The position numbers were made by a program, and so were the translations under genes. Below the pieces are notes generated by a model that was not told the origin of the DNA, ran no database searches, and saw only the letters and a program-made list of their open reading frames with translations. From positions 62,001-126,000 of the forward strand of contig CAMFLR010000019.1 of assembly GCA_945957605.1 (NCBI GenBank): DNA of 64,000 bases, given 5' to 3'. Below, one piece after another: positions 1 through 7,878 of the stretch (the stretch's first letter is position 1; each line of letters starts with the position of its first letter). Source of the stretch: an uncultured Isosphaeraceae bacterium (lineage in GTDB: Bacteria; Planctomycetota; Planctomycetia; Isosphaerales; Isosphaeraceae).

Positions 1-251
1 TTCCGGCCCTTCCAAATCTGAACATGATTTTCCTCGACACCGACCAGATTACGGACGCCGGTCTCGTGCATCTGGCAAAGCTTCCCGCCTTGAGGCAAAT
101 TGATATTGTAACGTCGTGCAATTTGAAGCAGGGCGTCGCCGCGCTTCGCGCAAAATCTCCGAAGATTCAGATCCGGGTTTTGCCACGAGTGAGTACGAGT
201 GAAAAATTCCGCGTTCGAGTTGCAAAGCCTCCAATTTCAGGCGGGCGCTAA
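1..251 (+). CDS. Leucine-rich-repeat protein, C-terminal fragment (5' end outside window)
   Basis: The frame is open from base 3 and ends in TAA at 249-251, so this is the tail of a gene that starts before the window. The visible part reads 'LPNLNMIFLDTDQITDAGLVHLAKLPALRQIDI', two leucine-rich repeats of the ribonuclease-inhibitor-like kind (consensus 'ITDxGLxxLxxLPxL') common in planctomycete proteins. The next gene begins one base after the stop, in the same direction, and is also a leucine-rich-repeat protein, so this is probably the first member of a tandem family. Function is unknown; such repeats usually bind proteins. Confidence 0.7.
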   Translation, partial: PALPNLNMIFLDTDQITDAGLVHLAKLPALRQIDIVTSCNLKQGVAALRAKSPKIQIRVLPRVSTSEKFRVRVAKPPISGGR

Positions 252-252
252 T

Positions 253-1578
253 ATGGACCCTAAACCATCGATCCAGTTACATCATCGACTTTATCGCACG
301 TGCTTTTCCGTTCGCGGATTAATGATCGCTGTGCTCGTCCTGGGCGGAATTATCGGCCCGATGGTTGTGCATGCGCGAACGCAACGCGCGGCTGTGCAGA
401 CGATTCATTCGCTAGGTGGCCACGTTGGCTACGACTGGGAGTGCATGGAGCAGCCGGATGGTACCTGGAGAGCACCTTGCCTCGAACCTTCGCGGCTACG
501 AAAGTTAATCATTCGCTATCTCGGCCCCGACGCGTTTTGTAACGTTGTTAAGGCTCATTTTGGTTCCGAGTGGGACTCGAGCATCAAGAGCGCTGCGCCC
601 GACGATGAAGGACGTTTCGAGAGGTTTCTTGCCGCGATAGCACCGCTCGGATCACTCCGCTCGCTCGACGTGTATGAGCGTGGCATGAACACAGAATCGC
701 TTCGTCATCTCGAAGGTCTGACGCGTCTCACGCACCTTCGCATCTGGAACGTGTATGACGGTAAGCCGCATGTTGAGGGGAGCGGACTTCATTACCTCAA
801 GGACATGAATCAACTTCGCGACCTTGACCTGACCGGAGTCGAGTTCGCCGATGAAAGCCTCGCCGATTTAAAGCACGTTGGCCAGGTCCGCAAATTGGCG
901 CTTCGTGGACTTTCCATATCCGACGAAGGAATGAAGACAATCGCAAAGATGCCAAATCTCAGGGCGCTGACGCTGTCCGAAGTGCTCGTCACCAACGAAG
1001 GGCTCAACACGCTGCGCGGGTCGCAGATCGATGAACTTGAAATTGATCTACATCGCTTCATTCCCGTGCCGATTTATGTTTTGAAATATGCGTCCAGAGA
1101 CATCGCCAGTTTCTGTCGCGAGCCGAGTTGGAAGTCCTTACGTTTCGCGATCGGGATGTGGCGATCCATGTTGAGACACTATGCGTTCTACGGCTATTTC
1201 CATGAGTCCGGGATCAATGACGAAACGTTCGATCGCCTTGCCGAAAATGGTTCGTTGCGAATCGTGAAGTTCGAGCACTCAGACTTGAATGAAGATCGAC
1301 TCAAGCGGTTGCTTGCGTCAAAACGTCTTGAAGAGATTGGCTACACATTTCCGAGTTCACCCACACCTACTTTGCCGCCGGCGCCATTGTCCCAGCTTTT
1401 GCCGCCATCCGTTCAACTGACCTACTTTGAGCGCCCGCGTCGGTCACGCTATTCGTGCGGTGAACGACCTTACGTGAGATCCAATTTCCTCGCAGGAGTT
1501 TATTTCGAACGCCAGGCCAGGCGACGTGATGCAGCATTGAAGGCGAATACGCCGGAAGAATCGAACGTCCAACAGTAG
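253..1578 (+). CDS. Membrane-anchored leucine-rich-repeat protein (paralogue 1)
   Basis: 441 residues from the ATG at 253; an upstream GTG at 199 would overlap the previous gene and lies before the conserved family start. Residues 11-18 (basic, 'HRLYRTCF') lead into one hydrophobic segment at about 19-39 (LMIAVLVLGGIIGPMVV), then a conserved block with 'GGHVGYDWECME' and 'DGTW'. Leucine-rich repeats occupy roughly residues 130-270 ('LRSLDVYERGMNTESLRHLEGLTRLTHLRI', 'ISDEGMKTIAKMPNLRALTLSEVLVTNEGL'), followed by a conserved 'SGINDETFDRLAENGSL' stretch. The topology suggests a membrane-anchored, probably extracytoplasmic recognition protein. It shares this architecture with the next two genes, which look like duplicates. 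No enzymatic motif is visible. Confidence 0.8.
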   Translation: MDPKPSIQLHHRLYRTCFSVRGLMIAVLVLGGIIGPMVVHARTQRAAVQTIHSLGGHVGYDWECMEQPDGTWRAPCLEPSRLRKLIIRYLGPDAFCNVVKAHFGSEWDSSIKSAAPDDEGRFERFLAAIAPLGSLRSLDVYERGMNTESLRHLEGLTRLTHLRIWNVYDGKPHVEGSGLHYLKDMNQLRDLDLTGVEFADESLADLKHVGQVRKLALRGLSISDEGMKTIAKMPNLRALTLSEVLVTNEGLNTLRGSQIDELEIDLHRFIPVPIYVLKYASRDIASFCREPSWKSLRFAIGMWRSMLRHYAFYGYFHESGINDETFDRLAENGSLRIVKFEHSDLNEDRLKRLLASKRLEEIGYTFPSSPTPTLPPAPLSQLLPPSVQLTYFERPRRSRYSCGERPYVRSNFLAGVYFERQARRRDAALKANTPEESNVQQ

Positions 1579-1619
1579 CGGGGATTCTCAATAGACGCGG
1601 CATTACAGCGAGCTAAACG

Positions 1620-2942
1620 ATGAATAGGTCGCTTTCGAACTTGCGTCGCCGGGTTTATCGCGTTTGCTTTTCTGTGCGCGGAATGACGATCGGCGTGCTC
1701 ATTCTGGGCGGCTTCATCGGGCCCATGATCCTTCGCGCACGCAGTCAGCGCGCGGCCGTGCAAGCGATACTTTCACTGGGCGGCAGGATTGCTTACGACT
1801 GGCAATGTTTCGAGCGGGAAGATGGAACCTGGGAGGAACACGACGGCGAACCCGGTTGGCTTGCACGGTCAACGATCCGCATGTTCGGCCCCGACGCGTT
1901 TGGTCGGGTCGCTAAGGTTCATCTGAAGGCGACGCTGACGAATAGGATCGCTCCTGAATTCAAGCCTCAAGTCGAGGCGACGCTCGCCGCATTGGAAACA
2001 CTGCGAGACCTGCGTTCGCTCGACCTGGAAGAATCCGACATCGACACCGCTTCACTGCGCCATGTGAAAGCTTTGAGGCATCTGACTCATCTGGGAATTC
2101 AAGTCGATTTTCACCCCAGTGGACGCGTCGAGGCGGCCGGACTTCAGTACCTCAAAGACTTGCGCGAACTTCGAGACCTGGACCTCTCCGGAGTCGAGTT
2201 TCGCGATCAGGATCTGAGTCCTCTCTATCATGTCGGAACGGTTCGCAGGCTAACGCTGTTTGGTCATTCGATCACGGATGACGGGATGAAAATTGTCGCC
2301 AAGTTGCCGGGCTTGAGGTCGTTGAAACTCTCTGAAGTGCTTGTAACCAACGAGGGGATTGGCTATCTGCACGACTCACACATCACGGAGCTTGATGTTG
2401 ATGTCCGCCGCTTCACGCCGTTCGCATTCTTCGTGCTGAAGTGCGCGTTTGCAAAGTACCATGAGTTCCGAAACCCACTCGAAGTCGCGCGCGGGCAGTT
2501 CTTTCAATTCCTCTTCGACTTATGCCGGTACGGGACGACCGACATCCAGGCACACGGCTACGTCTATGAGTCTGCAATCAACGATGAAACCTATGACCAA
2601 CTCGCAACGATCGACTCGTTGGAAATTCTCGAAATCGACGATTCGGATATGAACGAAGATCGAGTAGAGCGACTTCTGAAGTCGAGGCATCTCACGAGAA
2701 TCAACGTCGAGCACCCGCGTTCGTTCTTTTTGGGCGAAGGAATATCGCCACCTTCCTGGTTCAAGCTTCTGCCGCCTGAGTTGAGGGTGGCTAATCGAAA
2801 TCGTTCGATCCCGTTCGGTGGTTGCGGGAACGCGTGGAGAGTGAGGACAGGTTTGCTCACGAAAAAGTATGTCGATCGGCAAGCAAAACGACTGGCGGCG
2901 TTGTCGACGGGGCCGAAAGAAGAATCGAAGCCCCAGCAATAG
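1620..2942 (+). CDS. Membrane-anchored leucine-rich-repeat protein (paralogue 2)
   Basis: 440 residues starting at the ATG at 1620, 41 bases after the stop of paralogue 1. The N-terminus 'RRRVYRVCFSVRGMTIGVLILGGFIGPMILRARSQRAAVQAI' matches the neighbours almost position for position and contains the single membrane segment. The 'GGRIAYDWQCFEREDGTWEE' block, the leucine-rich repeats ('LRSLDLEESDIDTASLRHVKALRHLTHLGI', 'ITDDGMKIVAKLPGLRSLKLSEVLVTNEGI') and the 'SAINDETYDQLATIDSLEIL' block are all present. The C-terminal tail diverges more than the repeats. Same-strand spacing suggests co-transcription with the flanking copies. Function is unknown; a surface protein-binding role is inferred from the repeats only. 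Confidence 0.8.
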   Translation: MNRSLSNLRRRVYRVCFSVRGMTIGVLILGGFIGPMILRARSQRAAVQAILSLGGRIAYDWQCFEREDGTWEEHDGEPGWLARSTIRMFGPDAFGRVAKVHLKATLTNRIAPEFKPQVEATLAALETLRDLRSLDLEESDIDTASLRHVKALRHLTHLGIQVDFHPSGRVEAAGLQYLKDLRELRDLDLSGVEFRDQDLSPLYHVGTVRRLTLFGHSITDDGMKIVAKLPGLRSLKLSEVLVTNEGIGYLHDSHITELDVDVRRFTPFAFFVLKCAFAKYHEFRNPLEVARGQFFQFLFDLCRYGTTDIQAHGYVYESAINDETYDQLATIDSLEILEIDDSDMNEDRVERLLKSRHLTRINVEHPRSFFLGEGISPPSWFKLLPPELRVANRNRSIPFGGCGNAWRVRTGLLTKKYVDRQAKRLAALSTGPKEESKPQQ

Positions 2943-3007
2943 TGAAAACGTGACGCGAGTGTATTCGACGAACGGTAGCAAGGAACAATGTTTCGGTGAG
3001 CCAAACG

Positions 3008-4330
3008 ATGAAGAAAACGTCGCTTTCCGGATTCCGCCGCCGAGTCTATCACGCTTGCTTTTCTGTGCGTGGGTTGATGATTGCTGTTCTTGTGTTGGGC
3101 GGAATCGTCGGGCCTGCAATTGTCCGCGCCCGTGCCCAACGTGCGGCGGTGCGGGCGGTTCAAGCCGTCGGCGGGCGAGTTGCCTATGACTGGCAGTGTG
3201 TCGAACTGCCGGATGGAACCTGGGAGGAGACTGAGAGCAAACTTGGGCCGTTCGGACGATGGGCGATCCGCACCTTCGGCCCCGACGCGTTCAATCGAGT
3301 CGTCAAAGTCGACTTGGCTGGACACGGGTATGGTGTACATGTAGGAGCTGGTGAACTCGACTCCATACTTGCGAAATATGTCGCGCGCTTGCATTGGTTG
3401 CGATCAATAGACATTTCCGAAAATGATTGTACGGCGAACTCTCTTCGCCATTTCCAGAATCTGAAGCGTGTTACTCACATTGGAATTCAGTCGGGCGAAC
3501 TTCTTCAAGGTCATGTAAAAGCATCAGGACTTGCATATCTCCGCGACCTGACTGAGCTCGTAGACCTCGACTTGTCTGGAATGGAATTCGAAGTTGACGA
3601 TTTGAGCCCACTCACTGATTTCGGGAACATTCGCAGGCTACATCTGCGCGGAATCTCGGTGACTGACGCAGGAATGAAAGTTGTCGCCAAGTTGCCGGAA
3701 TTGAGGTCGTTGGTCCTCTCTGAGGTTCTCGTCACAAACGAAGGGCTCGCACTTTTGGCGGACTCCAAAATAGAGGAGCTCGATGTTGACCTATGTCGTT
3801 TCAAGCCGTTCACACTTTTTGTTCTGGATCGCTTATTCAGAATGACATTTAAGGATTATCGCAAGCTGTTGAGGGCCAATAGTCTAGCGGCCCTTCGTTA
3901 TTTGGTGCGTGAGTGGTGGGACGAGATGTGCTATTTCCAGGCTTATGGCTATGTCTTTGATTCGGGAATCAATGACGACACTTTTGATCGGATCGCAGAT
4001 ATCCGGACGTTGCGAAAACTAAGATTAGACGATCAGTTGTTCAACGAAAGTCGGATTAGACAACTTCTCGCCTCGAAGAATATCGAGGAAATTTGTTTGG
4101 ATCCTGGGCTGACTCTTCCCGGTGACAACCTGCCGATACCTTCGTGGTCGAACGCACTCCCGCCGTCAGTTCGCCTGACCTACCAGTCTCGTTCGATCCA
4201 TATGGTGTGCGGCAACGCATGGCCAGGCACGCTCAGATTGCTTGTGCAGAAGTATTTGGATCATCGAACACAACGGCTTGTTGGCACTTCCAATGCGGTT
4301 CAAATGGATGGAGTGAACGACCTTCGATGA
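3008..4330 (+). CDS. Membrane-anchored leucine-rich-repeat protein (paralogue 3)
   Basis: 440 residues from the ATG at 3008 ('MKKTSLSGFRRRVYHACFSVRG'); a GTG at 2996 would add four residues. The membrane segment 'LMIAVLVLGGIVGPAIV' is followed by 'GGRVAYDWQCVELPDGTWEE', leucine-rich repeats ('VTDAGMKVVAKLPELRSLVLSEVLVTNEGL') and 'SGINDDTFDRIADIRTLRKL'. It is the third full copy in a row with the same organisation, so tandem duplication followed by divergence is the simplest history. Codon use is a little more AT-rich than in the copies to its left. Nothing in the sequence identifies a ligand. Confidence 0.8.
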   Translation: MKKTSLSGFRRRVYHACFSVRGLMIAVLVLGGIVGPAIVRARAQRAAVRAVQAVGGRVAYDWQCVELPDGTWEETESKLGPFGRWAIRTFGPDAFNRVVKVDLAGHGYGVHVGAGELDSILAKYVARLHWLRSIDISENDCTANSLRHFQNLKRVTHIGIQSGELLQGHVKASGLAYLRDLTELVDLDLSGMEFEVDDLSPLTDFGNIRRLHLRGISVTDAGMKVVAKLPELRSLVLSEVLVTNEGLALLADSKIEELDVDLCRFKPFTLFVLDRLFRMTFKDYRKLLRANSLAALRYLVREWWDEMCYFQAYGYVFDSGINDDTFDRIADIRTLRKLRLDDQLFNESRIRQLLASKNIEEICLDPGLTLPGDNLPIPSWSNALPPSVRLTYQSRSIHMVCGNAWPGTLRLLVQKYLDHRTQRLVGTSNAVQMDGVNDLR

Positions 4331-4499
4331 TCAGATACCGAAAAGTCCATCAAGAACGCCTCGCGCGAGCCCGAACTCCTCGATTTTCACCACAATTCCC
4401 AAACTGCCGTTGAACAATTTTCGCCGATCGACGAATCTCTTCGGACCAAAATGATTGGCAAGCCGATTGCTTCTCCCTATGATCTAGGCTGGCGTAGGG

Positions 4500-4527
4500 T
4501 TGCAAGGAATTGCCGTCTGATTACAAT
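4500..4527 (+). promoter_or_regulatory. Candidate sigma-70-like promoter of the protease gene
   Basis: TTGCAA (4500-4505), 16 bases, then TACAAT (4522-4527), which matches the -10 consensus at five of six positions. It lies 87 bases before the protease start at 4615, inside the 284-base gap (4331-4614) where I find no convincing gene. Confidence 0.4.
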
Positions 4528-4614
4528 GGCCACCGACGACGCACGACTTGCGCTTGCGATCGATGGAGCGACCGACCGACTCAAAGAGTTGACACCGCTG
4601 AGGGATGACTCATC

Positions 4615-5616
4615 ATGCGACGGAGTGTGTCGATTGCCGCTCTTGTTCTGGGCTGGCTTGCAGGTGGAGCCGTCGCAGCGCACGCGGCACCTGAGGTAAT
4701 CGATCTCAAGGACGGCCATCAAGTCGTCGGCGAGATCGTTTCCGAGAAGGGAACGGCGGTCTACGTCGATCTCGGCTTCGACCTCATCAAAATCCCGCGC
4801 GATCAAATCGTCTCCCGCCGCAAGGGGAACGCCAGTTCCGCTGCGCCGGTCGCGGCCGGCCCGCGAGACGACAGCGATCCCTCCGGATTCTTCAAGTCGA
4901 CCACGCTCAAACTACAACCAGTCAAAGAACTGGTTCACCGGTTTGGCGAGGCCGTGATTTCGATTGAAACCCCTTCGGGCAAGGGCTCAGGGTTTGTGCT
5001 CAATGATGAAGGGTACGCAATCACCAATCATCACGTGATCGATGGTGAAACACGTATTTCGGCCATCCTCTACCAGAATACCTCAAAGGGGCTGGTGCGG
5101 CGGCGAATCGATAATGTCGAGATCATCGCCCTCAACCCGTTTGTCGACCTGGCGCTTATTAAGCTGCCTCCCCAAAAAGACCTGAAACTTGGGCACGTTT
5201 TCCTGGGTACACTGGACGACCTCAACGCGGGCGACGGCGTGTTCGCTGTCGGCAATCCGCTAGGGCTCGAACGCAGTGTTTCACAGGGGATCGTCAGCAC
5301 GCGGAACCGCAATTTCGAGGGTCTCGTTTACCTTCAGACTGATGCGGCGATCAACCCGGGCAACTCGGGCGGTCCGCTGTTCAACCTGAAGGGCGAAGTG
5401 GTGGGCGTCACGAACATGAAGGCCACCGCGGGAGACAACCTCGGGTTCGCGATTCCCATCAATTACGTCAAGGATTTTCTGCGGAATCGCGAGGCGTTTT
5501 CGTACGACAAGGACAATCCCAACACCGGCTATCGCTATCTCGACCCGCCGCGCCGGAGGAATCCGGCGAAGCCGTCGACCTCGTCTGCATCATCGGAAAA
5601 AACGCAGACGAAGTGA
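4615..5616 (+). CDS. Secreted trypsin-like serine protease (DegP/HtrA-type catalytic domain, no PDZ)
   Basis: 333 residues from the ATG at 4615 (GAGGGATGA upstream). Residues 1-25 form a signal peptide ending AHA. Residues 27-70 ('VIDLKDGHQVVGEIVSEKGTAVYVDLGFDLIKIPRDQI') look like a small beta domain found ahead of planctomycete trypsin domains. The protease domain carries the full triad in HtrA-like contexts: H140 in 'ITNHHVIDG', D178 in 'NPFVDLALIKL' and S251 in 'INPGNSGGPL'. The C-terminus is a short Pro/Ser-rich tail; no PDZ domain follows, unlike classic DegP (about 450-480 residues). It probably acts in the periplasm on misfolded or specific proteins. It stands alone between its own promoter and a different family. 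Confidence 0.85.
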   Translation: MRRSVSIAALVLGWLAGGAVAAHAAPEVIDLKDGHQVVGEIVSEKGTAVYVDLGFDLIKIPRDQIVSRRKGNASSAAPVAAGPRDDSDPSGFFKSTTLKLQPVKELVHRFGEAVISIETPSGKGSGFVLNDEGYAITNHHVIDGETRISAILYQNTSKGLVRRRIDNVEIIALNPFVDLALIKLPPQKDLKLGHVFLGTLDDLNAGDGVFAVGNPLGLERSVSQGIVSTRNRNFEGLVYLQTDAAINPGNSGGPLFNLKGEVVGVTNMKATAGDNLGFAIPINYVKDFLRNREAFSYDKDNPNTGYRYLDPPRRRNPAKPSTSSASSEKTQTK

Positions 5617-5829
5617 TTGGGATGCTGGACAAGCGTTAAGGATATCGGCGCATTGTATTGGAACGGATGTCGGTGAATTCAGAACGGAATACGTGACCAG
5701 GTGTGTGGCCTGGCGCGGCGAGAATCCGCTGTCTTCGTTTCGCAGGACATTGGGTCCTGGAATCAGAAGATGAGGAGAGTTTCCGCTGGTTGGCGGAAGC
5801 TTTTGGTGAACACGAGGGAGAGAATATCG

Positions 5830-7608
5830 ATGCGTACCCCGAAGCGGGCGGTCATCCGCCTCGCCCTGGCAGCCTGGATGGGCGTGGCCGGGCTGTCGAT
5901 CATGGCGGCGCAGAGCCGTGCCGCGGCCCCCGAAAGCTCGCTGCCGGGCAACACGGTCTTCTTCGCCAAGGTCAACGACATCGCCGCCTTCCGCACGGCG
6001 TTCGGCAAGACGTCGTTCGGCCAGCTTCTTGCCGACCCCGGAATGAAGGAGCTGAAGGACGATTTCAAGGAAAAGCTTGCCGACGCGAGCAAGGTTCTCA
6101 AGGACAAGGTCGGCGTCACGCTTGAAGAACTGCTTACGCTGCCGCAGGGCACCGTGTCGGTCGCCATCGTCGCCAAGGGCGAAGGCAAGATTCCCGTCGC
6201 TCTTGCGATCTCGGCTGATGCCGGCAAGAACGCCGAGAAGATGACCGACGTGCTGAACAAGGCCACGAAGCTGGCCGAAACCGAGGCGAAAGATAACGCC
6301 AAGGTTTCGAGCGAGTCGTTCAAGGGCCTGACGCTGCACATCATCAGCAGCGGCAAGGAAAACGACCCGCCGCTCGTCTGGACGAACAGCGGTAGCGTCT
6401 TCCACATCACAACCGACCTCGAGCTGACCAAGGACGTCATCTCGCACGCAGACGGCCGTGACGACTCGCTCGCCAAGAACGAGAACTACGGCAAGATCCT
6501 CGCCAAGCTCGGTGCGGAAGGCCAGGCGGTCTGGTTCCTCGACATCGCCCAGATCATCAAGCTCGGCGTCAAGGCCGCGGCTGCTGGTGGCGCCGGTGGT
6601 GCTCAGGATCCGGAAGCGATGCTGCAGATCCTCGGCCTCAAGGGCATCAAGGCGGCGGGCGGCAGCCTGTCGTTCAACACCGGCCCGTACGATAGCCTGG
6701 GCAAGACGGTCGTCCTCGCTCCGTCGCCGGTCACCGGCCTGCTCAAGCTCTTCTCGATGCCGAAGGCCAACCTTCGTCCCGAGCCGTGGGTTCCCGCCAC
6801 TGTTTCGACCTACCAGTCGATCAGCTGGGACCTCGACGCAACCTACACCGCGATCAACGACCTCGCGAATACCTTCCAGCCGGGCGTGCTGAACGTGTTC
6901 GAGCAGCAGCTTGTCGGCCCCAACGGCGGCGAACCGCTCAGCTTCCAGAAGGACCTCTTCGGTCCCCTGGGCGACCGCATCACCCTGATCTCGGACTACA
7001 AGAAGCCGGTGAAGGAAGACAGCCAGCGCATGCTGGTCGCGGTCTCGCTCGAGGACGCCAAGAAGTTCCAGGCGACTCTCAACAAGCTGATCGCGCTCGC
7101 GAACGGCTCGCCCAAAAAGCGTGAGTTCCAGGGCACGACGATTTACGACTTCGCCATTCCCGAGCTGCCGAACCAGGCCCCGAACAGTCCGCTCAAGGGC
7201 GGCACGGTCAGCCTGGCGATCGCCAAGGACTACCTGTTCGTCTCCACCGAGCCCAGCCTGCTCGAGCAGGTTCTCCGTGGCGGCGGCCAGAGCCTGGCCG
7301 ACAGCGCTGATTTCCAGAAGATCATCAAGGACGTGCCGACCCAGACGAGCACGCTCAGCTTCGCCAAGGCCGACGACCAGGCCCGCGCGTCCTACGACAT
7401 GATCAAGAGCGGCGCGTTCGAGAAGGCTCTGTCGCAGCCCCAGCCGGGCGCTCCGGACATGAGCAAGCTCGCGAAGCTGATCAACAAGGACAAGCTCCCC
7501 GACTTCTCCGTCTTCGCCAAGTACCTCGACCTGTCGGGCGGCTTCGGCGTTCAGGACGAAGAGGGCGCGGTCTTCACGACCTTCAGCCTTCGCGAAGCCA
7601 ATCCCTGA
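5830..7608 (+). CDS. Secreted protein of unknown function, DUF3352-like
   Basis: 592 residues. The start at 5830 is chosen over upstream in-frame starts because it has GAGGGAGA seven to eight bases before it and begins a signal peptide (residues 1-32, 'MRTPKRAVIRLALAAWMGVAGLSIMAAQSRA'). The mature part begins 'APESSLPGNTVFFAKVNDIAAFRTAFGKTSFGQLLADPGM' and alternates long helical and beta segments with many Lys/Asp/Glu. The layout ('xxPxxTVxxxKVxDxxxFxxxF...') resembles the DUF3352-like family of secreted planctomycete proteins; I am not certain of the family. Codon use is strongly biased to C/G third positions and a perfect terminator follows, both suggesting high expression. The 680-residue frame on the opposite strand is a shadow of this bias. 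Confidence 0.75.
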   Translation: MRTPKRAVIRLALAAWMGVAGLSIMAAQSRAAAPESSLPGNTVFFAKVNDIAAFRTAFGKTSFGQLLADPGMKELKDDFKEKLADASKVLKDKVGVTLEELLTLPQGTVSVAIVAKGEGKIPVALAISADAGKNAEKMTDVLNKATKLAETEAKDNAKVSSESFKGLTLHIISSGKENDPPLVWTNSGSVFHITTDLELTKDVISHADGRDDSLAKNENYGKILAKLGAEGQAVWFLDIAQIIKLGVKAAAAGGAGGAQDPEAMLQILGLKGIKAAGGSLSFNTGPYDSLGKTVVLAPSPVTGLLKLFSMPKANLRPEPWVPATVSTYQSISWDLDATYTAINDLANTFQPGVLNVFEQQLVGPNGGEPLSFQKDLFGPLGDRITLISDYKKPVKEDSQRMLVAVSLEDAKKFQATLNKLIALANGSPKKREFQGTTIYDFAIPELPNQAPNSPLKGGTVSLAIAKDYLFVSTEPSLLEQVLRGGGQSLADSADFQKIIKDVPTQTSTLSFAKADDQARASYDMIKSGAFEKALSQPQPGAPDMSKLAKLINKDKLPDFSVFAKYLDLSGGFGVQDEEGAVFTTFSLREANP

Positions 7609-7646
7609 TCGAATTCGGTCAGTGATTGACACTTACTAAGCTCTAC

Positions 7647-7688
7647 AAACGCGGCAGGTTGATCTCTGGATCGGTCTGCCGCGTTTTT
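7647..7688 (+). terminator. Rho-independent terminator of the 5830 gene
   Basis: AAACGCGGCAG (7647-7657) pairs perfectly with CTGCCGCGTTT (7676-7686), leaving an 18-base loop, and a run of five T ends the stem. It lies 38 bases after the stop codon. Confidence 0.8.
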
Positions 7689-7878
7689 GTGCGCATCGAG
7701 TTCCCAGATGGGGCAAAACGCAATGCACTCAAGCTGATCCAACCCCCGATTCCTGGACGCGGAACTTGGTGATGTAGTAAAATTAGAGAATATGCGGCTT
7801 GGTTTATGATTGCGCGGATCGCGATTACGACATCGTTGCAGCCCAGTTTCGCATCCAGGATCTTCAAGGAGCGGTGTC

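Noticed and set aside
5590..7632. 680-residue minus-strand open frame
   Set aside because: It mirrors the strongly biased codons of the 5830-7608 gene, which has a signal peptide, ribosome-binding site and terminator; the translation (Arg/Leu/Val/Asp-rich) has no domain.
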